Assembly (NCBI GenBank): GCA_018335765.1
Contig: JAGXRU010000064.1
Location: 1-13,471 of the forward strand
DNA from: Alkaliphilus sp.
GTDB taxonomy: Bacteria; Bacillota; Clostridia; Peptostreptococcales; Thermotaleaceae
Direction of reading: 5' to 3'
DNA length: 13,471 nt
Shown in pieces: positions 1 through 6,410 of the stretch. The notes under the pieces were generated by a model that was not told the origin of the DNA, ran no database searches, and worked only from the letters and a program-made list of their open reading frames with translations. Every line of letters begins with the position of its first letter. Position 1 is the stretch's first letter. Made by a program: the position numbers and the translations under genes.

Positions 1-1
1 A

Positions 2-358
2 GGTTTATTAGGACTACTCTTGGCAAAATATACTCCAGTATTTGATATCATAGGATATATATTCTATCCTTTTACACTATTATTAAGGATACCAGAACCA
101 ATGCTGGCTGCTAAAGCTGCTGCTTTGACGATCGCTGAAATGTTCTTACCTGCATTATTAGTGGCAGATGCTCCAATGACTACAAAATTCGTCACTGGAG
201 TGGTTTCTGTTTCCTCCATATTATTTTTCTCAGCTTCAATTCCATGTCTCTTATCAACAGAAATACCTATTACACTTAAAGAGATCATAATAATATGGAT
301 AGAAAGAACCATTCTTTCATTGCTATTAGCTGCACCTATTGCTTTTCTACTCTTCTAA
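2..358 (+). CDS. YjiH-family / nucleoside-recognition (Gate) membrane protein, C-terminal part
   Basis: The reading frame is open from the window edge, so the start of the gene lies outside; 118 residues are visible. They are very hydrophobic and hold about three membrane segments: around the first 30 residues, a stretch near 'FVTGVVSVSSILFFSASIP', and the C-terminal 'IIIIWIERTILSLLLAAPI' helix. The text resembles the C-terminal Gate-type domain of YjiH-family membrane proteins, including 'YPFTLLLRIPEP' and 'AKAAALTIAEMFLPALL'. The TTG at 20 is not a likely start because the frame continues upstream without a stop. The family is presumed to be a transporter or related integral membrane protein; its substrate is not established. 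A strong terminator follows about 56 bases after the stop, so this is probably the last gene of its transcript. Family assignment is from memory of the sequence pattern. Confidence 0.72.
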   Translation, partial: GLLGLLLAKYTPVFDIIGYIFYPFTLLLRIPEPMLAAKAAALTIAEMFLPALLVADAPMTTKFVTGVVSVSSILFFSASIPCLLSTEIPITLKEIIIIWIERTILSLLLAAPIAFLLF

Positions 359-414
359 TGGACTACAATTAATTAGGTAGTTAATTACCCTAGGCATCAC
401 TTTTGTGATAAAAT

Positions 415-465
415 AAAAGTGTCTATATCGACAATTCAGTCGGTAGATATAGACACTTTTTAAAT
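415..465 (+). terminator. Rho-independent terminator after the YjiH-family gene
   Basis: A perfect 15-bp stem (415-429 pairs with 446-460) is followed at once by a T-rich run at 457-461 and again at 465-469. A nested CGAC/GTCG pairing (429-432 with 439-442) tightens the loop. It ends the YjiH-family transcript. Only about 22 bases separate it from the next start codon, so the histidine kinase gene either starts from a promoter embedded around the hairpin or relies on read-through. Confidence 0.85.
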
Positions 466-487
466 TTTTGTCTAATAGGAGGTGCAC

Positions 488-1054
488 ATGAGTCTTAAAA
501 AAAGAATCACCTTGACGATCTGTTCCATCATCATCTTTCTTATCATTTTAACAAGTTATACCATCTATAATCGTTCCGCTTCCATCATCAACCAAGACGC
601 AGAAATTTTAATGGAGTCACAATTGGACAGAGCTCAGGAAAACATTGATTTGCTAATTAAGATCACTCAGCTAGAAACAGAAAAGTTGGCTTTAGACCTA
701 AAGGTTAGAAGTTTTCTTGAAAAAAGAATCAGTGCACGTACCCTAGATCATCACCTTACAGAAGCGATGAAAAGTAAAAACAAAACAGAAAATCACTATA
801 TGGATTTATTTATTCTCAATAAAAATGGTCTAGTAGTTTCAACTACCATGAACGAAGCCATGAACCTTGATTTATCAGTCAGAGATTACTTCAAAGAATC
901 TAATGCTTCCAAAAAAACCGTCACTAGTGATATATTAATTGCCAAGTCCGATGGCTCATTAATTATCATTACAGTCCCATCTTGGATTCAAACAATGAAG
1001 TTTTGGCCTATGCAGGAGTCTCAATCTATGCAGAATTTATCTCCAACTCCATAG
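488..1054 (+). pseudogene. Sensor histidine kinase, N-terminal (dCache sensor) half, frameshifted
   Basis: This is the first part of a membrane sensor kinase. The start is ATG 488, because AGGAGGT at 477-483 sits five bases before it; the GTG at 482 lies inside that ribosome binding site. Residues 5-28 form a membrane anchor ('ICSIIIFLIILTSYTIYN'). An extracytoplasmic region follows with dCache-like features such as 'LDLSVRDYFKES' and 'SDILIAKSDGSLIIITVP'. After 'ITVP' (about residue 163) the frame loses sense and runs to a stop at 1052-1054. Frame 1 picks up the expected continuation at 979-984 ('ILDSNNEVLAYAG'). One base is missing near the CCC at 976-978. With one base restored, the whole kinase would be about 640 residues. 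It may be a true pseudogene or a sequence error. Confidence 0.8.
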
Positions 1055-2409
1055 AGGGTTTTGAGCTGGGGAAAACAGGCTATTACGTTATTATTGACTC
1101 CAATAACCTGATCTTATCTCATCCCAATGAAAAACTCATTGCCACAGAAGCAACCCCCATGAACTATGATATTCCCAATGAATTTGGACAAATTAACTAT
1201 GGTAATACTGACAATTTAATAATTAGAAGAAAGTATACAAAAAATGGCATAAAGGAGCTACAGATATATAAGCTAATAGAAAGTAATAATTGGGTGCTTA
1301 TTGCTGTCCTACCCGAATCAGAGCTCCAAGAAAAATCAGCGAGCCTATTAATCGACGTTATAACCATAGGTATTTTTACCACCATATTGGCCATTTTTGT
1401 TGGAACATATATTTCTAATAAGATCTCAATACCTATAGTTGCTATTACAAAATATATTAATAATGCTGCCTTGAGTAAATTATTGATTTCTAAAACGGTC
1501 ACTAACTCCATAAATAGTTTTAAGAACACAGAGAACCAATTATCACACATTGAACAGGATATAAACCCAGTAAAATCCGATGATGAAATTCGCAATCTGG
1601 CAAAATCCTTGAGAACGTTGAAAGAGTTTCTTTCTTCCATCATAAATCAATTTAATTATGAGAATGAGAGGATTGTCAAGACCTCCAAGGAGTTGTCCCT
1701 CACCATAGATGAAACCAGCGGAAGAACCGCTAAGTTTATTTCTGACCTATCCCATGACCTAAAGACCTCTATTACATTGATTAAGGGTTATGCAAAGGGT
1801 ATTATGTCAGGAACCATAGATGACACAGATATTAAAAATGCTTTTATTGAAGGAATATATACCAGTGCTGAGGATATTGAAAGAATCACTTGCGATATAT
1901 TGGACTCAGCCTATGAAGCTCAATATATTCCAAAGCTCTATACAGAAAAGATAAATGCTAGAGAATTTTCATCAAAGCTATTTGAAACCGCAAAACAATT
2001 TGCAATAGATTCTGATAGAAAATTTGAAGGAATGAATATGAGTGGGGAAGGTGTCCTCCACATAGACTCAATCAAAATCAATCGTGTATGGAATAATCTA
2101 TTAAGTAATGCTGTGAAATTTTCCAGCAAAGGCTGTCGGATTCAAGTATATATACTTCAGGAAAATAAAAATCTAACATTTAGAGTAATAGATGAAGGTA
2201 TAGGAATCCCCACAGAGGATATGGATCAGATCTACAACATGTTCTTTAGAAATCAACATAATGACACAAAAGGCTATGGATTAGGATTATTTATCGCTAA
2301 ATCCTTCATTGAAGCCCATGGTTCAGCTCTTTATTTTACATCACAAGTACAAAAGGGCTCCGAATTTTGGTTTAGTTTAGATATTGATGAAAATAATCAA
2401 GCTTCTTGA
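982..2409 (+). pseudogene. Sensor histidine kinase, C-terminal (sensor end, TM, HisKA, HATPase) half
   Basis: This frame continues the broken kinase above and has no ribosome binding site of its own. Residues 1-118 complete the dCache-type sensor ('GKTGYYVIIDSNNLILSHP'). Residues 122-144 are the second membrane helix. A linker leads to the HisKA dimerisation domain with the phospho-acceptor His258 in 'DLSHDLKTS' (codon at 1753). The ATP-binding domain has the N-box 'NRVWNNLLSNAVKF' (367-380), the G1 box 'DEGIGIP' (404-410) and the G2 box 'GYGLGLFIAK' (431-440), so the catalytic part looks intact. It would autophosphorylate on histidine and pass phosphate to a response regulator, but no regulator gene lies beside it. 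The upstream half is in another frame, so without frameshifting or correction no full receptor is made. Confidence 0.82.
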
Positions 2410-2473
2410 AGTTAGATAGAGTCTTGAAGTTTTGGGCTCTTTCCATTTATGAAATGGCTTTCATATGCTTCTA

Positions 2474-2626
2474 TTACTTATCTTCCAATTCTTCTTGATT
2501 TAATTCTATGTTCTTTAATCTTTCATGCATTTCGTCAAACTTATTATTAACTCCTATTTTTAAAGATACTAATTCTACATGCATTTTCCGAGCAATTGAA
2601 AAGTCATATCTTCCATCTATTTTCAC
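2474..2626 (-). pseudogene. Small charged open reading frame, probable gene fragment
   Basis: Reading from a GTG at 2626 gives about 50 residues with a helical, charged, coiled-coil-like character ('NNKFDEMHERLKNIELNQ'). The same frame stays open upstream through the 79-bp repeat to a TAG just beyond it, giving 'YQSNIIIKLLSQVPICKV' before the GTG. No ATG and no clear ribosome binding site are present, so it is more likely the tail of a once longer protein than a working gene. In the second copy of the repeat (5422-5500) the equivalent frame reads similarly but ends with a stop right after the repeat. I do not recognise the family. Confidence 0.35.
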
Positions 2627-2702
2627 CTTACAAATAGGAACTTGACTAAGCAACTTTATTATAATATTTGATTGATACTTCCTGTTTTTATCGATTTTCT
2701 AA
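2624..2702. repeat. 79-bp direct repeat, left copy
   Basis: This stretch matches 5422-5500 in the same orientation without gaps, at 72 of 79 positions by eye. On the - strand it begins with TTAGAAAATCGATAA, the last four codons plus stop of the EamA gene at 5486, so this copy carries a displaced piece of that gene's 3' end. The flanking bases of the two copies do not match, so the borders are sharp. The pair brackets the toxin-antitoxin/nucleotidyltransferase island. Confidence 0.85.
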
Positions 2703-2849
2703 CAGCAATAAGATCTATCTAGTGAAAATGTATGTCTTAGGCAATCAAAAAACTGCACTTTATACATAGAACAAACCGGAAAAATAACCGGATAAATAAG
2801 GAAATTAGTTTGCAAACACAATGTCAACAATAATTCCCCCTTGATATAC

Positions 2850-2966
2850 TTACCTTATGGAACTTGGCTGAATAAAATTATCATTTATAATCAAAATATA
2901 TCTTTCGAAATCTGATAGATGATTTAGCATTATATCATAAACCATTTTCTTATCTACTTTAACCAT
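2850..2966 (-). pseudogene. HepT-like (DUF86/HEPN) protein, truncated to its N-terminus
   Basis: A 38-residue frame starts at ATG 2966, overlapping the last codons of the MntA-like gene by eight bases, which is the usual tight coupling of mntA-hepT pairs. It begins 'MVKVDKKMVYDIMLNHLSDF', matching the style of DUF86/HepT N-termini, and stops after 'QPSSIR' at TAA 2850-2852. Intact HepT proteins are about 130-150 residues and carry an RX4-6H RNase motif near the C-terminus; that whole region is absent here. Downstream sequence in other frames gives no convincing remainder. The toxin is therefore presumed inactive. The family call rests on position and the short N-terminus, so it is moderate. 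Confidence 0.55.
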
Positions 2967-3369
2967 CTGTACTAACCTCTTTTCTAATATTCTTTATCAT
3001 TGAATTATACGAAAGAGCATAGTATTTTCTCATATCCTCATATTCAAACAGTGAATGTACAATAAAATCACTTTCTAATTCTCTATTTCTAGAAAAAAGC
3101 CGCACACCATCTTTAAAAATCTCACGTTTTATAAGAGCGTTTGCTTTATTCAAAATCACAATATCAACTTCTAACGAAGTTATATCCATCAATTCTCTTT
3201 TGAAATTTAAATATTCAAGCGTATCAATCCTGCTATCAGCTAAAAAAATTCCTAAATCAATGTCATTAAATTTATCATAGTTAACAAAAGAGCCAAAAAC
3301 ATATGCAAAAACAATATTATTATTCTTACCTAAATAGTCACACAATCTATTAAATAAACCTTGATCCAT
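2959..3369 (-). CDS. MntA-like minimal nucleotidyltransferase (antitoxin type)
   Basis: This encodes a 136-residue protein starting at ATG 3369. It has the minimal nucleotidyltransferase signature: GSF at residues 26-28, Asp36 and Asp38 in 'NDIDLGIF', and a third acidic residue Asp69 in 'EVDIVILN', so the metal-binding triad is complete. The C-terminal region ('FEYEDMRKYYALSYNSMI') resembles the MntA tail. In characterised MntA-HepT systems this enzyme adds AMP to a tyrosine on the HEPN toxin HepT and so blocks its RNase activity. Here the overlapping downstream partner is only a 38-residue stump, so the antitoxin appears to have outlived its toxin. A TATACT box lies about 70 bases upstream, but a matching -35 element is not clear. 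Confidence 0.8.
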   Translation of the reverse strand: MDQGLFNRLCDYLGKNNNIVFAYVFGSFVNYDKFNDIDLGIFLADSRIDTLEYLNFKRELMDITSLEVDIVILNKANALIKREIFKDGVRLFSRNRELESDFIVHSLFEYEDMRKYYALSYNSMIKNIRKEVSTDG

Positions 3370-3486
3370 TTAAACACCTGCTTTACATGCTTTGCTTGCA
3401 CCATTATCGTATCATGTTATTTACAGTATATCATTTATTACTAATTTTCAGACTACTAAGCATTGAACGTTATGAAATATACTCTA

Positions 3487-3744
3487 TTAATTAGTATTTC
3501 TAAGTTCGTGGTATCTAACCCATGAAAAAAAGTCAGATATCAATTTATTCTCAAGAGCATTTCTAAACAATTCCTTACCTATTGTTCCATCCATTAATCC
3601 AATCATAAGGTTTAACTCAAGCCATCTTTTCATAAATTTCCAACAGAGTTCATAAGTTAACTCAAAGTTTTGAATAACACCAGCCTGAATAACTTCTTTC
3701 TCATCAGTAGCTATATTGTTAAGAGCAAATCTTTCATCTTTCAA
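3487..3744 (-). pseudogene. HI0074-like nucleotidyltransferase substrate-binding (HEPN) protein, truncated
   Basis: An 85-residue frame, with a TTG codon at 3744 directly after an in-frame TAA, encodes the core of an HI0074-type HEPN protein ('AGVIQNFELTYELCWKFMKR', residues 21-40). Family members are usually about 130-140 residues. Here the N-terminal helix seems to be missing. The C-terminus stops at 'HELRNTN', where relatives have the conserved R-N-x-x-x-H motif followed by a final helix. The catalytic-type histidine is thus lost. It lies 30 bases downstream of a broken nucleotidyltransferase gene, the usual partner. A working product is unlikely. Confidence 0.65.
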
Positions 3745-3773
3745 TTATACCGATCTTATTATACAAAACATCC

Positions 3774-4151
3774 TTAACCATATACTTTTCCATCCTTTTC
3801 AATAGCATCTAACACAATCTTTCTCTCTTCATTGAGCTTCGCATATTCTTTGAACACCCTCATATCATAATTTCCCATAAGAATTTCATCTTCACAATAC
3901 AATATTTCTTTCGTCCCAACGATCTGAGCTGCAAAGACTGTGCTGATATTCTTTAAATGCACAATCTACACATCCATTTTTACCTCGAATGCAAGAGTAT
4001 TACTCAAAATAAAAAGATCATCTCTCTTGAGCACTTCTTCTGTGTATATTGCCAAATCAATATCACTATCTTCCCGTCCCTCGTCTTTATTCCTTATAGT
4101 CCTTTCAATAAAAATAATGTGAAACAGTGTTTGACAGAAACGTTCCGAATT
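3774..4151 (-). pseudogene. MNT-family nucleotidyltransferase interrupted by a TAG codon
   Basis: One frame from 4151 to the TAA at 3774 spells a nucleotidyltransferase with a single internal stop, TAG at 3968-3966. Upstream of it the text includes 'REDSDIDLAIY' with both acidic residues and then 'FEVKMDV'. Downstream it resumes 'IVHLKNISTVFAAQIVGTK' and 'YCEDEILMGNYDMRVFKEY', the typical C-terminus of MntA-like proteins. The TAG falls where relatives have the third catalytic aspartate ('VDIV'). The Gly-Ser motif near the N-terminus is also unrecognisable ('FIERTIRNKDEG'), and no start codon with a ribosome binding site is seen. The GTG at 3962 could start only a 62-residue tail without active-site residues. 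Partner: the truncated HI0074-like frame just downstream. Confidence 0.72.
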
Positions 4152-4293
4152 TTAGTTAAGAATACCACAAAAACAAATTTATGAGAATATTTTTTGTGAT
4201 TATAAAAAAAAATTTTTCAATATACCGAATACCCAGAGTAAGTAAAAGCTCTCTTACTTACTTATATATTGGTCTGAGTCTGTACAACAATTA

Positions 4294-4527
4294 TCATTCA
4301 CTGCTACACACTAACCTCTTCAGTATGAACATCAGGTAATTTTCGAATAGCAGTATTTTCAATATAAGTTTTTGCTCTAATGTCTCTAAATAGGCTTTAA
4401 CATTAAAACCTACTTTTAAATCAAGTTTATCTACATATTCAAACAATTTTCTATCAAGTTTTCTGAAAGCATAATTATTTATAAATGCCTCCAAGTACAA
4501 TGCTCCAAAAACAATACATGTTGCCAC
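4294..4527 (-). pseudogene. Unrecognised 77-residue frame, possible HEPN-like fragment
   Basis: The frame opens at a GTG (4527) that overlaps an AGGAGG box, which is too close for normal initiation. The well-spaced ATG at 4519 lies in another frame and gives only 14 residues. The first half, 'FGALYLEAFINNYAFRKLD' and 'LFEYVDKLDLK', resembles the core of a hypothetical protein family with 'LEAFINxYA...LDKLDLxSKW' that ends in an RN-x-H-type HEPN motif. After 'VGFNVKAYLETL' the resemblance fades into low-complexity hydrophobic text, suggesting a frameshift or decay. It sits just beyond the relBE terminator among other decayed HEPN/nucleotidyltransferase genes. The family link is from memory and weak. 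Confidence 0.35.
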
Positions 4528-4544
4528 CTCCTAAAAATGGGCAA

Positions 4545-4573
4545 GAAAAAAGCACCTTCGCTTTTGAAGATGC
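4545..4573 (-). terminator. Rho-independent terminator of the relBE operon
   Basis: On the - strand an eight-pair stem (4573-4566 with 4559-4552, one G.U pair) with a six-base loop is followed by TTTTTTC (4551-4545). It lies 31 bases after the relE stop codon and ends that operon. Confidence 0.75.
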
Positions 4574-4603
4574 TATATATGCAGTATCGTTATTTACATA
4601 CAA

Positions 4604-4930
4604 TCATATATTGGTCTTGTAAAACTGCTTATCAATATCCATGCCAGCATATAAAACACGAATAACAGTAACTGTTTTGTCCTCAATTTTCGGAATATAG
4701 AACACAACGAAATTGTCTATAGGCATTTGGCAAAGTCCTCTGCTACGCCATGGCTCTTTTTCAAACAAACGAAACCGCTCCGGCATTTCATTCAGACTCA
4801 ATATACCTTTTTCAATTCTCTCAAATTGCCCTGCTGCTATCCTAGGTTCAAGCAGGGTAAATGCAATATATTCATAGATACTTCTCAAATCGGTAGCTGC
4901 CTGTTCGGTCAAAATTACTTTGTATTTCAT
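4604..4930 (-). CDS. RelE/ParE-superfamily toxin
   Basis: This encodes a 108-residue protein starting at ATG 4930. Its features are typical of the RelE/ParE fold: an N-terminal strand 'YKVILTEQAATDL' then a helix 'DLRSIYEYIA', the central 'MPERFRLFEKEPW' segment, and the C-terminal strands 'NFVVFYIP' and 'VTVIRVLYAGMDIDKQ'. RelE members cut mRNA on the ribosome and ParE members poison gyrase; the sequence alone does not decide between them. The start overlaps the antitoxin stop by four bases (ATGA-type coupling), and a terminator follows. The length is normal and no disruption is seen, so unlike its neighbours this pair looks functional. Confidence 0.87.
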   Translation of the reverse strand: MKYKVILTEQAATDLRSIYEYIAFTLLEPRIAAGQFERIEKGILSLNEMPERFRLFEKEPWRSRGLCQMPIDNFVVFYIPKIEDKTVTVIRVLYAGMDIDKQFYKTNI

Positions 4931-5232
4931 ATGCCATAATCCCTACGGATATCCGAAAATGCGCTCGCAGCAGGTTTTGTATTCCCACGCACCAAATCTA
5001 CAAATCCTTTTTCCAATTCCGTGTTCAGCTCGGATTCAGTTAAACCAGTAACTCCCAGAGGTTTTTTGGCCGGAAGCTTGACGTCAAAAGGAATTCCTCT
5101 CTGCATAACAACCTGTTTCAAAAATATATTCACTGCATTAGATACAGGAATACCTAATTGCTCCAAAATAGATTCTGCTTCTTCTTTAAGTCCTGGTTCA
5201 AGTCTTACATATAAATTTGTTGTCTTTGCCAT
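4927..5232 (-). CDS. RelB/DinJ-family antitoxin
   Basis: This encodes 101 residues from ATG 5232. GGAG lies nine bases before this ATG; the TTG two codons upstream is too close to it to be preferred. The N-terminus is the ribbon-helix-helix DNA-binding part of RelB/DinJ ('TNLYVRLEPGLKEEAESIL', then 'SNAVNIFLKQVVMQRGIPF'). The C-terminal half, rich in charged residues and ending 'SDIRRDYGI', would wrap the toxin. It is the first gene of a two-gene operon, overlapping the toxin start by four bases. A palindrome inside its promoter is the probable binding site for self-repression. No truncation is seen. Confidence 0.88.
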   Translation of the reverse strand: MAKTTNLYVRLEPGLKEEAESILEQLGIPVSNAVNIFLKQVVMQRGIPFDVKLPAKKPLGVTGLTESELNTELEKGFVDLVRGNTKPAASAFSDIRRDYGI

Positions 5233-5257
5233 AACCAATCACTCCTTCCATATCGTT

Positions 5258-5286
5258 ATTATACTCTATTGCATTTACAATAGCAA
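5258..5286 (-). promoter_or_regulatory. relBE promoter with operator-like palindrome
   Basis: On the - strand there is a TTGCTA -35 box (5286-5281), a 17-base spacer and a perfect TATAAT -10 box (5263-5258), 26 bases before the antitoxin ATG. An inverted repeat CTATTG-6-CAATAG (5266-5283) fills the spacer and touches both boxes. Ribbon-helix-helix antitoxins usually bind such palindromes, so this is a likely autoregulation site. Confidence 0.72.
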
Positions 5287-5421
5287 TACATTTGCCAGAC
5301 AGAATGTATGATTGGTTTCTAATTCTCGTCTATGAAGTACAGCCAAAAATGTTTGTATACATGTCATAAACAAATTCCTTGTACCGTATTTGTTCGTGTT
5401 TCAAACTAAAAATTTTTTCTA

Positions 5422-5500
5422 CACCTTGCAAATAGAAACTTGATTAAGCAACTTTATTATAGCATTTGATTGATATTTCCTGTTATTATCGATTTTCTAA
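5422..5500. repeat. 79-bp direct repeat, right copy, at the 3' end of the EamA gene
   Basis: This is the partner of 2624-2702 (same orientation, seven differences by eye). It includes the last codons and stop of the EamA gene (5486-5500) and 64 bases beyond. Because it is continuous with the intact gene, it is probably the original copy. Between it and the relBE promoter (5301-5421) no gene is seen. Confidence 0.85.
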
Positions 5501-6394
5501 TATAGCTTCTGTATTTTTGATTCTCTTCTGTCCCACATCATTATATTTGGAGTATATATATATGCCTAACATAATAATACCGCTGCCTGCATACTGCCAT
5601 AGCGTTGGAAACTCTGCAAAAAATATCATAGCCCATATTATTGCCCCAACCGGTTCTCCCAAAACTGCGGTAGATATAAATGTAGGGGTTACATGTGCAA
5701 GTGCCCAGTTAAAAATACTATGACCCAGCAGAGTACAAAATACCGCCAATCCTAGGAAAATAAGCAAATCCTTCCCCGAATAAGGAAATAGTGGAATTTC
5801 GGCAATCAACACCATGATCAGCAGGGTTATCAACGAACTGAGATATACTAAAAAGGTATATGTTGTCACTGTCAGCTTTTGTCTGGCAACACGACCTATC
5901 AATAAGTATCCTGCGATAAAAACTGCCCCTAACAAGGCAAGTATATCCCCTAACAATACATTCGTACCCAGAGTTGAATTGCCGGTTGAAATGATGATGC
6001 TTCCTACAATGGCTATCATAATCCCTGCAAAAGCTTTTCTTGACACCTTTTCTTTAAATAATAGGTAACTGGCTATTACAATAAATATAGGGTGAGTATT
6101 CACCAACACCACAGCACTGGCTATGGATGTATAGCTTATGGATGTTATCCACGTAGCAAAGTGAAGCGCTAAAAACACTCCGCTTATCATACATATATTG
6201 AAGCTTTTTTTGTCTATATTCTTTATTTCAGGTATTTTGCTCTTTATGACAGCAGGCAGTAACAATAATACAGTAAAAGCTAATCTGTACGCTGCTATTA
6301 TGAGTGGCGGAGCATCTGACATTTTAGTAAGGATAGCGGAAAAGGATACAAAAACCACACCTATGGAAACAATAATTTTAGGGTCGAACTTCAT
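5486..6394 (-). CDS. EamA-family (DMT superfamily) membrane transporter
   Basis: This encodes a 302-residue integral membrane protein with about ten helices, arranged as two EamA halves (roughly residues 5-140 and 150-285). Typical marks are 'AAYRLAFTVLLLLP' in helix 2-3, 'LHFATWITSISYTSIASAVV' and 'LVNTHPIFIVIASYLLFKE' in the first half, and 'TPTFISTAVLGEPVGAIIWA' in the second. The family exports or imports small metabolites; no substrate can be read here. I chose ATG 6394 because GGAGG lies eight bases before it. Frames opening further upstream would overlap the preceding gene, which ends at 6411, only 16 bases away, so the two genes are very probably co-transcribed. The C-terminus lies inside the 79-bp repeat. 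Confidence 0.88.
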   Translation of the reverse strand: MKFDPKIIVSIGVVFVSFSAILTKMSDAPPLIIAAYRLAFTVLLLLPAVIKSKIPEIKNIDKKSFNICMISGVFLALHFATWITSISYTSIASAVVLVNTHPIFIVIASYLLFKEKVSRKAFAGIMIAIVGSIIISTGNSTLGTNVLLGDILALLGAVFIAGYLLIGRVARQKLTVTTYTFLVYLSSLITLLIMVLIAEIPLFPYSGKDLLIFLGLAVFCTLLGHSIFNWALAHVTPTFISTAVLGEPVGAIIWAMIFFAEFPTLWQYAGSGIIMLGIYIYSKYNDVGQKRIKNTEAILENR

Positions 6395-6410
6395 CGCCGA
6401 AACCTCCATT

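Larger units (their letters stand above)
2410..2849. other. Gene-poor stretch at the left edge of the accessory island
   Basis: No intact gene is visible. It holds a gene fragment (2474-2626, - strand) and the left 79-bp direct repeat (2624-2702), each listed separately. A short perfect hairpin CCATTT-ATG-AAATGG (2443-2457) lies after the kinase gene, but it lacks a T-run and is not a convincing terminator. In 2703-2849 only AT-rich sequence is seen, with a small CCGG...CCGG motif near 2777-2791. It may be eroded sequence from beyond the truncated HepT-like gene. Confidence 0.6.

Noticed and set aside
2703..2849. Possible continuation of the truncated HepT-like protein in other frames
   Set aside because: A stretch reading 'GGIIVDIVFAN' loosely recalls a HEPN helix, but it is too short and too diverged to call.
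3940..4184. Two overlapping + strand frames of 60 and 75 codons
   Set aside because: They are opposite the nucleotidyltransferase pseudogene, whose - strand frame has clear family motifs; the + strand texts are unconvincing.
4237..4262. Perfect 9-bp inverted repeat (AGTAAGTAA / TTACTTACT)
   Set aside because: It is AT-rich, the loop is followed by no T-run on either strand within reach, and the nearest poly-T on the - strand is over 15 bases away, so I do not call a terminator.
5301..5421. Short - strand text reading YKEFVYDMYTNIFGCTS
   Set aside because: It is a brief frame ended by a stop, with no start, ribosome binding site or recognised family.
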